From: Papilionanthe hookeriana x Papilionanthe teres
Taxonomy: Eukaryota > Streptophyta > Magnoliopsida > Asparagales > Orchidaceae
Direction: 5' to 3'
DNA length: 64,000 nucleotides
Assembly: GCA_022702705.1 (NCBI GenBank)
Contig: CM040430.1
Span: 71,251,982-71,315,981 of the forward strand
A model generated the notes under the pieces. It did no database searches, was not told the origin of the DNA, and was given only the letters and a program-made list of their open reading frames with translations. Positions within the stretch are counted from its first letter, which is position 1, and every line of letters begins with the position of its first letter. Positions 22,890-35,198 of this stretch are shown piece by piece. Position numbers and translations under genes: made by a program.

Positions 22890-24360
22890 AAATAACATTT
22901 AAACCTATTAAACCTTACTTAAATTAGGTTTAATATAAAAATTAAATCTTAAATAAGTATAAAGACATATTAAACTTAATTAATCAAAATTAAACCTTTT
23001 AATTAAGTTTAAAGACGTAATAAACTTAATTAACTCATTAAACCTTACTTAAATTAGGTTTAATATAAAAATTAAATCTTAATTAAGTTTAAAGACATAT
23101 TAAACTTAATTAATCAAAATTAAACCTTTTAATTAAGTTTAAAGACATAATAAACTTAATTAACTCATTAAACCTTACTTAAATTAGGTTTAATATAAAA
23201 ATTAAATCTTAATTAAGTTTAAAGACATATTAAACTTAATTAAACAAAATTAAACCTTTTAATTAAGTTTAAAGACATAATAAACTAAATTAACTCATTA
23301 AACCTTACTTAAATTAGGTTTAATATAAAAATCAAATCTTAATTAAGTTTAAAGACATATTAAATTTAATTAATAAAAATTAAACCTTTTAATTAAGATA
23401 AAGAAATAATAAACTTAATTAACTCATTAAACCTTGCTTAAATTAGGTTTAATATAAAAATCAAATCTTAATTAAGTTTAGAGACATATTAAGCTTAATT
23501 AATCAAAATTAAACTTTTTTTAATTAAGTTTAAAGACATAATAAACTTAATTAAACCCATTAAACCTTACTTAAATTAGGTTTAATATAAAAATTAAATC
23601 TTAATTAAGTTTGAAGACATATTAAACTTAATTAATCAAAATTAAACCTTTTAATTAAGTTTAAAGACATAATAAACTTAATTAACTTATTAAACCTTAC
23701 TTAAATTAGGTTTAATATAAAAATCAAATCTTAATTAAGTTTAAAGACATATTAAACTTAATTAATCAAAATTAAACCATTTAATTAAGTTTAAAGACAT
23801 AATAAACTTAATTAACTCATTAAACCTTACTTAAATTAGGTTTAAAATAAAAATCAAATCTTAATTAAGTTTAAAGACATATTAAACTTAATTAATCAAA
23901 ATTAAACTTTTTTTAATTAAGTTTAAAGACATAATAAACTTAATTAAACCCATTAAACCTTACTAAATTAGGTTTAATATAAAAATTAAATCTTAATTAA
24001 GTTTAAAGACATATTAAACTTAATTAATCAAAATTAAACCTTTTAATTAAGTTTAAAGATATAATAAACTTAATTAACTCATTAAACCTTACTTAAATTA
24101 GGTTTAATATAAAAATCAAATCTTAATTAAGTTTAAAGACATATTAAACTTAACTAATCAAAATTAAACTTTTTTTAATTAAGTTTAAAGACATAATAAA
24201 CTTAATTAACCCATTAAACCTTACCTAAATTAGGTTTAAATACAAAAATCAACACTTTTAATTAAGTTTAAGAACATGTTAAACTTAATTAATCAAAACC
24301 AAACCTTTAATTAAGTTTAAAGACATATTAAACTTAATTAACCTTGTTACACATTAGGTT
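22890..24360 (+). repeat. 130-bp AT-rich tandem array in Tat-2 5' LTR
   Basis: About 11 units of 130 bp, each a diverged dimer: two halves both containing TTAATTAAGTTTAAAGACATA, one followed by TTAAACTTAATTAATC and the other by ATAAACTTAATTAACTC. The same array is at about 43660-44520 and 63479-64000 in the 3' LTR. Confidence 0.88.
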
Positions 24361-25130
24361 TAAACAAACTTAAACCCTAATTAGGTCTAACCCATTGGAC
24401 CTAATTAAACCATTAGACCTTAACTAACTAAGGTTTAATCAAACTTAAACCCAAATTCGGTCTAACCTGTTAGACGTAATTAAACCATTAGACCTTAACT
24501 AATTAAGGTTTAATTAAACTTAAACCCTAATTAGGTCTAACCCATTAGACCAAATTAAACCATTAGACCTTAACTAACTAAGGTTTAATCAAACTTAAAC
24601 CCTAATTAGGTCTAACCCATTAGACATAATTAAACCAATAGACCTTAACTAACTAAGGTTTAATCAAACTTAAACCCTAATTAGGTCTAACCCATTAGAC
24701 CTAATTAAACCATTAGACCTTAACTAACTAAGGTTTAATCAAACTTAAACACTAATTAGGTCTAATCTATTAGACCTAATTAAACCATTAGACCTTAACC
24801 AACTAAGGTTTAATCAAACTTAAACCCTAATTAGGTCTAACCCATTAGACCTAATTATACCATTAGACCATAACTAACTAAGGTTTAATTAAACTTAAAC
24901 CCTAATTAGGTCTAACCCATTAGACCTAATTAAACCATTAGACCTTAACTAACTAAGGTTTAATCGAACATAAACCTTAATTAAGTCTAACTTATTGAGA
25001 CCTAATTAAACTATTAAGTCTTAACTAAGTAAGACTTAATCAAACACAAATCCTAATTAAGTCTACTACATTAGACTTAATTAATTATTAAACCTTAATC
25101 AACTAAGGTCTAATTAAATCCAAATCCAAC
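24360..25130 (+). repeat. 75-bp tandem array
   Basis: About nine units of roughly 75 bp based on GGTTTAATCAAACTTAAACC and TAGGTCTAACCCATTAGACC. It grades from the preceding array, sharing TTAAACC words. No second copy is visible in the window. Confidence 0.8.
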
Positions 25131-26700
25131 CTTTTAGTCCAAGTCCAACATAACCTAAACCTTAGGTTCAACCCACACTGAACCTAACCTAAACCTAACC
25201 TAACTTGAGTCCAATCTAACTTGAACTCAAGTTAACCAAAACCTTAGGTTCCACCAAATTTGAACCTAATTTAAACCTAACCTAACTTGAGTCCAACCTA
25301 ACTTGAACTCAAGTTAGCCTAAACCTTAGGTTCAACCCACATTGAACCTAACCTAAACCTAACCTAACATGAGTCCAACCTAACTTGAACTCAAGTTAAC
25401 CTAAACCTTAGGTTCATGAACTCGAGTTAACCTAAACCTTAGGTTCGACCCACATTGAACCTAACCTAAACCTAACCTAACTTGAGTCGATCTAACTTGA
25501 ACTCGAGTTAACCAAAACCTTAGGTTCAACCTACATTGAACCTAATTTAAACCTAACCTAACTTGAGTCCAATCTAACTTAAACTCAAGTTAACCTAAAC
25601 CTATAGAGTTCGACCCACATTGAACCTAACCTAAACCTAACCTAACTTGAGTCCAACCTAAGTTGAACTCGAGTTAACCTAAACCTTAAGTTCAACCCAC
25701 ACTGAACCTAACCTAAACCTAACCTAACTCGAGTCCGATCTAACTCGAACTCGAGTTAACCAAAACCTTAAGTTCGACCCACATTGAACCTAATTTAAAC
25801 CTAACCTAACTAGAGTCCAACCTAACTTGAACTCAAGTTAACATAAACCATAGGTTCAGCTCACATTGAACCTAACCTAAACCTAACCTAACTTGAGTCC
25901 AACCTAACTCGAACTCGAGTTAACCAAAACCTCAGGTTCGACCCACATTGAACCTAATTTAAACCTAACCAAACTTGAGTCCAACCTAACTTGAACTCGA
26001 GTTAACCTAAACCTTAGGTTCAACCCACATTGAACCTAACCTAAACCTAACCTAACTTCGAGTCCGACCTAACTTGAACTCGAGTTAACCAAAACCTTAA
26101 GTTCAACCCACATTGAACCTAATTTAAACCTAACCTAACTTGAGTCCAACCTAACTCGAACTCAAGTTAACCTAAACCTTAGGTTCAACCCACATTGAAC
26201 CTAACCTAAACCTAACCTAACTCGAGTCCAACCTAACTCGAACTCAAGTTAACCTAAACCTTAGGTTCAACCCACATTGAACCTAACCTAAACCTAACCT
26301 AACTTGAGTCCAACCTAACTTGAACTCAAGTTAACCTAAACCTTAGGTTCAACCCACATTGAACCTAAACCTTAGGTTCAATTAACCTAAACCTAACCTA
26401 ACTTGAGTCCAACCTAACTTGAACTCAAGTTAACCAAAACCTTAGGTTCAACCCACATTGAACCTAATTTAAACCTAACCTAACTTGCGTCCAACCTAAC
26501 TTGAACTCAAGTTAACCTAAACCTTAGGTTCAATCCACATTGAACCTAACCTAAACCTAACCTAACTTGAGTCCAACCTAACTTGAACTCAAGTTAACCT
26601 AAACCTTAGGTTCGACCCACATCGAACCTAACTTAACTTGAAACCTTAGGTTCAACCCACATCGAACCTAACTTAACTTGAAACCTTAGGATCAACCCAT
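25130..26700 (+). repeat. 82-bp tandem array with CCTAAACCTAACC words
   Basis: About 18 units of roughly 82 bp: GAACCTAACCTAAACC, TAACCTAACTTGAGTCC, then the dyad AACTTGAACTCAAGTT, then AACCTAAACCTTAGGTTC. Higher-order variation (ACCTAATTTAAACC versus ACCTAACCTAAACC) alternates for much of the array. Confidence 0.82.
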
Positions 26701-27540
26701 ATTGAACTTAAATCGACCTTAAGTCTAGGTTCAACCTGACTTGAACCTAACTTAATCTAAACTCAAAATTTAACTTAAGTCTAACCCACATTAGACTCAA
26801 GTCAAACCAAACTTAGGTTCAACCTGACATGAACCTAACCCAAAAACCTAACTTAAGTCTAACCCATCTTAGACTTAAGTCAAACCATACTTAGGTTTAA
26901 CACGATATAAACCTAAGTCTAATCTAAGCCTTAGGTTCAACCTAACTTGAATCTAAACTAAAACCCGGCTTAAGTTCAATCCTAAGTCTAGGTCTAACTT
27001 TAAATAGACTTAATTAAAACTTAAGTCTTATCCAAAAAGGGACTTAGATGGTCTGCAAATCTAATCGAGTCTAATTTATTAGACTTGATTAACCTTTAAG
27101 TCCTATTTAAACAAGACTTAAAACTTAATTAAATCTATTCTAAACCAAACCTTTTAACTTAAGTTCAAACAGACATGAACTCAAGTTAAATAAATTCAAT
27201 CAACATTGAATCTAACTTAAGTTCAACCAGACATGAACCAAAGTCAATTCAATCAATATTGAACCTAATTTTAAACCATTTAACTTAAGTTCAAACAGAC
27301 ATGAACTCAAGTTAAATAGATTCAATCAACATTGAATCTAACTAAGGTTCAACCAGACATGAACCCAAGTCAATTCAATCAATATTGAATCTAATTTCAA
27401 TTCTTTTAACTTGAATTCATACAAACACGAACTCAAGTTAAATAGATTCAATCAACATTGAATCTAACTTAGGTTCAACCAGACATGAACCCAAGTTAAT
27501 TCAATCAATATTGAATCTAATTCCAAATCTTTTAACTTAG
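26700..27540 (+). repeat. Degenerate array with TTCAAnnAGACATGAAC units
   Basis: A transition zone (26700-27150) of short ACTTAAGTCTAACC-type repeats is followed by about three units of roughly 130 bp (27150-27540). These contain TTCAAACAGACATGAACTC and dyads such as GATTCAATCAACATTGAATC. Confidence 0.7.
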
Positions 27541-27769
27541 AGTTTAGACAGACATTTTAAAACCAAAACTGACATAATCAACAAAAAAATTGACATTTTA
27601 AAATAATTCGACATAAACCGACATCCAATATATATCCAAATATTCTGTGATGTTATTTTTAACAATGTTTTCTTTGCAGGGTGAAAATGAGAAATTTCGC
27701 TTATATTTTCTTTACATGTTATTGGGTGTACTAACTCTGTTTTGCAGGACAACATTCTAGGCGAACAAA

Positions 27770-27990
27770 AAAAAAACCAAAACTTTTAGGTTAGACATAT
27801 AACCTGAAACTTTTGACAACAAAAACAAAACCAAAACTTTTAGGTTAGACATATAACCTGAAACTTTTGACAACAAAAGCAAAACCAAAACTTTTAGGTT
27901 AAACATATAACATGAAATTTTTCAACAAATCAACAACAGAAACGAAACCAGAACCTTTAGGTTAGACATAATACCTAAAGTATTCAATAA
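27770..27990 (+). repeat. About 64-bp short array
   Basis: Three to four units of AAACCAAAACTTTTAGG, TTAGACATATAACCTG and AAACTTTTGACAACAAAA, decaying to the right. It lies about 440 bp before the LTR end. Confidence 0.75.
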
Positions 27991-28433
27991 CATGATATAA
28001 CGACATTCGGGAGTGATAGTGGGTACATCTCTCCTTAAAATAAATTCTTAGAAAACAAATGATTAACATTAATCAGAAGTTTTCTTAAACAATCGAAAAT
28101 TGTTTAAGATGTAATTAACTATAGAGGCTTACCTCTATAGGAGATCTAAAAGAACCCGAAATAGAAATCTCTGGTTTACCATGATTTTCTTAATATGAAA
28201 ATTCTAGAATATGTTATTCTAGAATATCCTCATATAAGAATTATCATAAACATCCTTTTCTACTATTAGTCCTAAAAATTCTCTAAATCATTTATAGGAT
28301 TTATATGAATAAAACTAGGCTAATATTAGATGGTGACTCCTTGACATTGACATGATACAGAAACGGATGGCGATGACATGACCCCATCCAACAACGAAAT
28401 AATGGTTATTATTTTCATCGCCACCAAAGAGAG

Positions 28434-28451
28434 TGGCGACTCCGCTGGGGA
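28434..28451 (+). other. Primer binding site of Tat-2 (tRNA-Arg type)
   Basis: TGGCGACTCCGCTGGGGA is the standard PBS of Tat/Ogre elements. It follows the LTR end after about 7 bases (AAGAGAG). Confidence 0.85.
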
Positions 28452-28573
28452 GAATCTTTCTTCTCATCTTTTGTTATCGTTTGTTTTCATTTCAAAATTT
28501 TGATAATAAAAAGTTTCCAGTTTATAAATAAGTTAATAATATTCTCTTTTCTTGAAATTACAGAAAAATCGCA

Positions 28574-30778
28574 ATGGATTCTCCGAATTCGATCTTTTCT
28601 TATTTTCAAGACTTTGACATACCGATAGAGGAAAATCCTCCTTTTTATCACAATGATTATGGATTATTTAGTGAAACGGAATTCATATTAGATAATCCAT
28701 ATCAAACTGATTCTCAATCTTTTTAAGAATTTGACTTGCAACCTTATGAAGACTTTCTGAATTTTACAGACAATTTACCTGAATATACACCTGAAGAACC
28801 TTACATACTTGAAGAAATGAAAAGACAGAGTGATAAGAAAGGAAAACAATTTTACAAGGAAGATGATGTTCCACCATCATCTATGTATGAAATCAGATCT
28901 TCTTCGAGGAACGTTCATAGAACTCCTTCATTTAAAAGAAAGAAAAGGTGGAACGAAAATGATAATTTTGAAACACTTGAATTTCAACAGAATATTTTTG
29001 TAAATCCTTCCTTTTTAGAAGAAAATCAATATATTCCAATTCCTGTTGAATACACTGACAATTCCTTTCAACCTAAAAGATCTCCTCCATTTCGTGCTGT
29101 ACATTCAGTATTTAAGAGATTAGCACGAAAAGAAAAATGTTCATTATCTAAGTTATTATATAAAATGGGTTGTGCAGTCTCCAACACCATGAAAAGGAGA
29201 ATTTTAGCAATGAAAAAATCTGATTATCAAGAAACTGATTATCAATTCCCAACTGATAAACATTGTGTTCGAGTGCTAGTAAAATTTCGATTGGGCCCTA
29301 GAATAAAAGATGTAGTGGTCACCAATGACAAAACTCGATATGACAAATTAATATCAGAAGCAGAGGATACAACTGCTAAAATGACGGACTTGGTCCAGAT
29401 GCTACAAAAAGCAAATTGTCCTTATACTGGATATGATACACCACATGAGAATTCTCGCCCTATACTTGAAAATAATGTACGGAGGCGAAAATCATCTGAA
29501 AGGAATTCTAATGCCCCCAACACTCCTTCAAATAGTTCACAAGAAGAGATTTGCAGAAAACATTCTACAAAATCATTTCAAGAAAGATTAAAGAAATTAA
29601 AAGAAGATATTAAACAACTTTCAGGACAAGAAAGGAAAAATACTTCTGACAGTTCCAATGAGAATGTTGCCAGTGTTAACATGGTAGAAACCCGATCTAC
29701 TTCCTTAGCACGAGAATAAAATGAAGAGGAATTGCCAGAGGTGATACTACAACGAGATGAACAAATAAGTCGTCTTGAACAAAGAATGGAAGAACTGGTA
29801 GCGACTTCGCAAAAACCACCAGCGCACCCTTCTCCAGCTATTGAAATCATTAGACCGGAGGCTATTCATATCCTTGAAAGCAGAGAAGAACTAATGGATG
29901 TCGAGGAAAGCACTCGAAAGAGAAAGAATTCTCCTCATAATGAAACTTCAGAAGAGGATATTACAAAAATAGTGGAACAGAAAATTAAAGAAACGATGGC
30001 TCAGGCAAAAGCTGGAGCATTAACTCCAAAGGGTAGGCCATACCCAGAGGAATATGATTTTGTTCAATATCCTAAGGGTTTTGTTCCTCCTGTCTTTAAA
30101 ATGTTTGATGGAACGGGATATCCCCGACAACATCAGGCACATTTTAGAGCAAGCTGCTGTAATGCTAGAGGAAATGATGCTCTCCTATTTCGACAATTTG
30201 TTAACAGTCTCACGGGAGTTGCCTTTGAGTGGTATGCAGAACTTCCCAATGGATCTGTCAAAACCTTTATAGAGCTTGAAAGCCTTTTTATTCAACGCTT
30301 TGCGAGAGCACAACATCATACCACTGTTGGTGATTTGGTGGTAGAGAAACAAAAACCAGGGAGAAACCTTGGTAGCTTATATTTTACGTCGGAGAAATCT
30401 CGAGCATGAAATGTGAGCCACGATTACAAGAACAACATGCTCGTTGGAATATTGCTTAAAAATATCCATGGTCCTATAGCTTTTATGCTTAAAGGATTTA
30501 CGATAAAAACTTTTGAAAAAATACTCAGTAAAGCTGCCAATCTTCAAGAAGAGGTTAAGCAGATGAGTGTAATGGAGAAAACTGAAAAGACAAAAACTAT
30601 CAAAACTTTTGAAAAGATACCTGGGAATATTGCAGAAAAAGGAAAACAGGTGATGCAAATCCAACCGGAGCAAAAGAAGCAACGACAAAATCCTTCGACA
30701 TCACGGACATCACCTCAATTACAACTTCAACAACCACTCCCGTATCAACCGAAAAGAAAACAATGGCTCAAAGAATGA
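28574..30778 (+). pseudogene. gag: Tat-2 gag with long N-terminal extension, broken
   Basis: The first ATG after the PBS, at 28574 (MDSPNSIFSYFQDFDIP), opens a frame interrupted by a stop near 28724 and by TAA at 29717, but otherwise continuous. Residues up to about 29720 form a long, charged extension with no recognised domain, comparable in position to the ORF1 of Ogre elements. The capsid domain starts near 30030 (YPEEYDFVQYPKGFVPPVFKMF), with FNSLTG-like and EWYAELPNGS motifs. A local frame disruption lies at 30395-30450, where capsid residues run in another frame, before the sense frame resumes (IHGPIAFMLKGFTIKTFE). The tail to 30778 is Lys/Gln-rich. This protein forms the particle shell. 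Confidence 0.82.
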
Positions 30779-32358
30779 ATAAAGTATATTCATTTAAAAC
30801 AGAAGCCGTCAGTAAAATATTTCGTAGCTTGCTTAAAATACCTGAATTTAAGCTACCATAAGATAAGAGACCAACAGAAATTGACATGAAAGACAATCCT
30901 AATTATTGCCCTTATCACAGGATGCTCGGACATAAAATTGAAGAATGTTTTGTCTTTAAAGACCGGTTAGAGCGTAATTTGAAAGATGGAAATATAGTCA
31001 TCCCGAAAGAATACTTGAAATAACCCGAAAAGGGATCAGTCAATATGATTTCGATAGAGGAACTTAATCCTAAAAACAAGGATAGCATTTCTGAAGAGAT
31101 ATTCGCTAAATACCAAGTTACAAAATCTCCCAAGAAAGAAAAGGAAAAGAAAATCAAGAAAATGGAAAAGATTAGAGGTCTTCCAGACATAGGGGCTGCA
31201 ACTCCTTTTGTACCTTCTAGTTCATTTCACTCTTGTACTAGGATAGTTATGTCGGCCGAAGGACGAAAAATCCTCAAGCCAATAACTTTGTATGACTTTC
31301 TTTTTACTATGAATAATAACAATCCTAGTTTTGCGTGCATTTTGTCTATTCTGGATGATGCTCCTGAGAATGACCATTTGAATTCTAACCTTATAGACAA
31401 TGCTCAAATCGTATATGATCAATCTAAAGACAACCAAACTAATGAAAATGAGAAATCTGACAACGACAAAAATGAAGATGACATTGCTACGGTTCAATTA
31501 CAAGGAATTCCAATTTCTATAAAATTGGAATCTTCGGATTCAGAAACAAATGAATCGGATAATCAACCTGAGGAAATAATTGAAATTAACTTGAGAAGTG
31601 GAAAAATCTTACCTCCTAGGATAATTCCACAAGAAAAAGAAAAACAAATAATTACACCAGATAAGATCATTCCTCCAATATATCCCCGAACTTCTGAAGG
31701 AAATAAGGATGATCTTCACAACAAGGTGGATTATAATGTACTGGCCCATTTGAGAAAATTACTTGCAAAATGAAGCATCTATGACACTCTCATACTTTTC
31801 AAAGAAATGAGAGAATCATTAATCAAGGCCCTTTCGGACCCTGACATTTGTTTAACTCAACTTGCTAGTACTACCCAAAATGAAGCTTACTCATTAGAGG
31901 AATCAACAAAGATTACCTTCTCTGACAATGACTTGTTGCTCGGAACAACTGAACATAATCATCCACTATATATTACAGTAAACATCAATGACACGATACT
32001 TTTGAGAGTTCATATTGACCCAGGTTCTTCAATTAACATTATGAATCTAAGAACTCTTGCATACTTAGACATTGATGCCTCTCAACTATCAAGAGATACA
32101 ATGATGTTAAGAGGATTCAATCAACAAGGAGAACGGGCCCTTGGATCAATAACATTGCTCTTAAAAATAGCCGACTTGGCAACAACAGCAAAATTTCATA
32201 TTATTGATTCAGACACCTCTTTTAATGCCTTACTTGGCAGACCATGGCTCCATGAATATAAATTAGTACCCTCTTCATTACATCAATGTATCAAATATTT
32301 ACAAAAAGGACAAAGAATTTCGTATTATAGGAGACCTGCAACCGTTTTCAATCCATGA
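30779..32358 (+). pseudogene. pol: Tat-2 protease region, broken
   Basis: This region is in a different frame from gag. A Cys/His motif (NPNYCPYHRMLGHKIEECF, about 30895-30951) sits where Tat elements have a zinc-knuckle-like finger. A long acidic, Ser/Asn-rich linker (31045-31770) follows, with LRSGKILPP near 31590. The aspartic protease has HIDPGSSINIM with its catalytic Asp at 32017-32019, and ends LLGRPWLHEYKLVPSS. Breaks are a stop at 31021, a TGA at 31771, and a shift near 32330-32358. The protease would mature Gag and Pol. Confidence 0.82.
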
Positions 32359-33450
32359 AATCGGTATACATAAAGATGCAGCATATTATGCTCCTATAAA
32401 TAAAACAATATCTTCCAAAGAGACAACGGTAAATATGGAAGAAAAGAACAAAGAAAAGAAAATAAATGAAAAGTATTTTTCTTCAATAAAGACAAAAGAG
32501 ACTAATTTCCGTCAAACTCGCACTCGAGGTCGAGGCCGAGAACGAGGACGAAGGAGAGAAGATCCAATTGTCAAAATGAAGAAACCACTGAAGTTCAAAA
32601 TCCACCTGGATTCTGAAGAAGAAATGACATCTGTGGTTGCAAAGGAACCCCAATTCAAAATATCTCTAGAAGAGGAAGACAATGAGAAACAATTTGAATC
32701 TATGTATGACAAAATCAATCATTGTATACATTCTATGACTCTAACTCCAATCTCCACTACTAAGATTGAGAATCTAATAGTCAAAGAAGTATATAATGAT
32801 GAAAAAAAGCCAATTAAGTTTAGACTTGGCTCTACTTCTTCTTTTTCTAAAAATGATGTAAAAATAGAAGATAAAAATCTTCCACAATCAATGAAAATTC
32901 CTTTTGAGTTGTATTCTCCTTGGGCACGAAAATTCATTCAAAATAGTTTAATGCTCAAACAATGGTCTTTAAAACAACCGCATTTCATTGAACAAATGTG
33001 GAATGATAATAAACAAAATTCTAACTCTAAAAAAGGTGTTGGATTTGGAATTTTGGGACCATTAGATGATACATAATTTTGTTTGACTGTCACAGAAGAA
33101 TGTGATTCCGAATCATTGCCTTATTTTCCAATTGAAAATGCTCCCCCGGAGTTGGAAGAAGAAATTAAATCGAAAATTGATGAACTAAAAGAAATAAATT
33201 TAGGAACTAATGAAAATCCAAAACTGACTTTTATTAGTTCATTCCTTAATGATGAGGAAATAAAAGACATAACTCAATTGTTGATGGAATATAAAGACTG
33301 TTTTGCTTGGACTTATGACGAAATGCCTGGTTTATCTCCAGAAGTCGCAGTCCATAAACTCAGGATAGACCAAATCATAAACCCAGTTAAGCAAGCTCCA
33401 AGAAGGATGCATGTCAAAATAGAGCAACAAGCATTGCGGAAGTCAAGAAA
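32359..33450 (+). pseudogene. pol: Tat-2 pol linker and RT N-terminus, broken
   Basis: One frame is open across 32435-33450 except for a stop at 33074-33076. It encodes an Arg-rich segment (TRTRGRGRERGRRR), acidic repeats (PLKFKIHLDSEEE and QFKISLEEED), then a typical pre-RT region: YKDCFAWTYDEMPGLSPEVAVHKL (near 33290-33360) and PVKQAPRRM. A one-base shift near 33430 moves RT into the next frame. Linkers of this length between PR and RT are usual in Tat elements. Confidence 0.8.
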
Positions 33451-34250
33451 TTGATAGAGGCTGACTTCATACGAGAAGATAACTATCCAACATGGCTAGC
33501 CAATGTGGTGCCAGTTAAAAAGAAAAATGGACAAATAAGAGTCTGCATAGACTACAGGGACTTGAATAAAGCATGTCCAAAAGATGAATTTCATTTACCA
33601 ATTCCTGAGTTAATGGTTGATATTGCATCAAAATATGCAATATTTTCTTTCATGGATGGATCATCGTGGATATAACCAAATAAAAATGTTTTCGGAAGAC
33701 GAAGTAAATACAGCTTTCCGAACACCCATGGGCATATATTGTTATAACGTTATGCCATTTGGACTAAAAAACGCCGGTGCAACCTATCAAAGAGCCATGA
33801 CACGGATTTTTGATGAACTAATACATAATCAAGTCAAATGCTATGTCGACGATCTAGTTGTCAATAGTAAACAAAAAGACGATCATATATACGATTTAGA
33901 ATTGTCTTTGAACGACTACGACGATATAATCTTAAAATGAACCCTTTAAAGGGCGCTTTTGGTGTCACTTCAATAAAATTTTTAGGATTTGTAGTTCGAC
34001 ATCGTGGGATAGAAATTGATCCTCTCAAAATTGAAGCTACCCTAAATATGCCTCCTCCTAAAAATCTAACTCAATTGAGATCCTTTCAAGGAAAATTAGC
34101 ATATATACGACGTTTCATTTCCAATCTATCGGGTAGATGTCAACCCCTTATCGCACTTACTAGAAAGGATGCCAAATTCGTGTGGGATCGAAAATGCCGG
34201 CATGCCTTTGAAGACATTAAACAATATTTGACAACCCCTCCGTCTTAGCA
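33451..34250 (+). pseudogene. pol: Tat-2 reverse transcriptase, broken
   Basis: RT motifs are complete across frames: GQIRVCIDYRDLNKACPKDEF (33520-33590), MDGSSGYNQI-like split by a shift near 33660, MPFGLKNAGATYQRAM (33750-33800), and the catalytic YVDD box at 33842-33853. The thumb/connection follows (SIKFLGFVVRHRGIEIDP; LAYIRRFISNLSG). Unlike the Athila copy, the YVDD aspartates are intact. Shifts near 33930 and near 34240 break the reading. Confidence 0.9.
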
Positions 34251-34718
34251 GCCCCTGTATTAGGAAGACCTTTAATCCTTTATACCGCGGCATTGGATAA
34301 TTCACTTGGAGCTTTACTAGCACAAGTAAATGATGAAGGAAAAGAAAATGCGTTATACTACTTGAGTCGTTGTTTAGTTCCAACGGAAATAAAATATCTG
34401 ACAATTGAAAAGCATTGCTTAGCCCTGATTTTCGCAGTTCAAAAGCTAAGACATTATATGCTTTCTCATAAAGTAACTCTTATTTCAAGAGTTAACCCGT
34501 TACAATATTTAATAACACGACCGACACTTTCTGGGAGATTAGCAAGATGGGCAATGATCTTGTTACAATTCGACATAACATTTGTACCGTTATGTGCTAT
34601 TAAAGGACAAATCCTAACAGATTTCTTAGCAGCACACCCAATTCCAGCGGGATTACCCCTTAATGATGATCTACCTGATGAGCAAATATCAGAAGTAGAA
34701 AATTCTAACATGCAATGA
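34251..34718 (+). pseudogene. pol: Tat-2 first (gypsy-type) RNase H, degenerate
   Basis: This is the RT-linked RNase H. Recognisable parts are LILYTAALDNSLGALLAQ, LTIEKHCLALIFAVQKLRHY and GQILTDFLAAHP. The third acidic position, normally Asp in an S-R-x-D-P context, is Asn (34494-34496, SRVNPLQYL), so this domain has lost one metal-binding residue. In Tat elements this domain is generally thought to act as a tether once the second RNase H is present. A TGA at 34716 ends the frame, and the same frame continues into the next domain. Confidence 0.8.
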
Positions 34719-35198
34719 TGGGAGCTCTACTTTGACGGAGCATCATCTGCATGGAAAGACAAAGATAGACATACAATCATACCAGGCAAAGCCGGAGTAG
34801 GATTAATTTTCATTACTCCAGACAAAATGATGATGCCCTTTTCCTATCATTTGACAGAACTATGCACGAATAATGAAACCGAATATGAAGCACTCATAAC
34901 CGGTCTAGAATTGACAATATTAATGGAAATTAAGAATATTGATATCTACGGAGATTCCCAGTTAATTATCAATCAAATTACTGGCAAATACAAAATTTTG
35001 AAACCACGACTTGAACAATATTCTCGTTACACTCTGAAATTACTTCAACAAATTCCTGATGTAACATTTTTCTTAATCCTGAGATGAGATAACTCTCTAG
35101 CGGATGCTCTGGTAAAACTTGCAAAGGAATTTGCGTGTCCAGAAGAAGATGACATACCGATTTCTATAAAAGGACGACAAGTTCTTTCTCAAATTAAT
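34719..35198 (+). pseudogene. pol: Tat-2 second RNase H (archaeal type)
   Basis: This extra RNase H is a signature of the Tat lineage. All acidic residues expected in the active site are present: Asp 34734 (LYFDGASS), Glu in TEYEALI (34881/34887), Asp 34953 (YGDSQLI) and Asp 35103 (SLADALVKLA). The domain probably performs the RNA-template cleavage that the degenerate first RNase H cannot. The only break inside it is a TGA at 35085. Confidence 0.85.

Larger units (their letters stand above)
18766..28426 (+). repeat. Tat-2 5' LTR (about 9.7 kb)
   Basis: It starts TGTTGACC. Sequence up to about 24270 is matched in order by the 3' LTR (39849-44520, then 63479-64000). The stretch 24271-28426 has no second copy in the window, so its LTR membership rests on the PBS immediately following at 28434; the end CCACCA at 28426 leaves a 7-base spacer. 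The LTR is exceptionally long because it contains several tandem arrays. U3 is about 2.8 kb, from 18766 to just after the TATA box at 21575. Confidence 0.72.

Noticed and set aside
25130..26700. Interstitial telomere repeat
   Set aside because: The words are CCTAAACCTAACC, not CCCTAAA, and they sit inside a longer 82-bp monomer.
29578..29850. Serine/cysteine-rich minus-strand ORF
   Set aside because: Antisense shadow of the Tat-2 gag frame.
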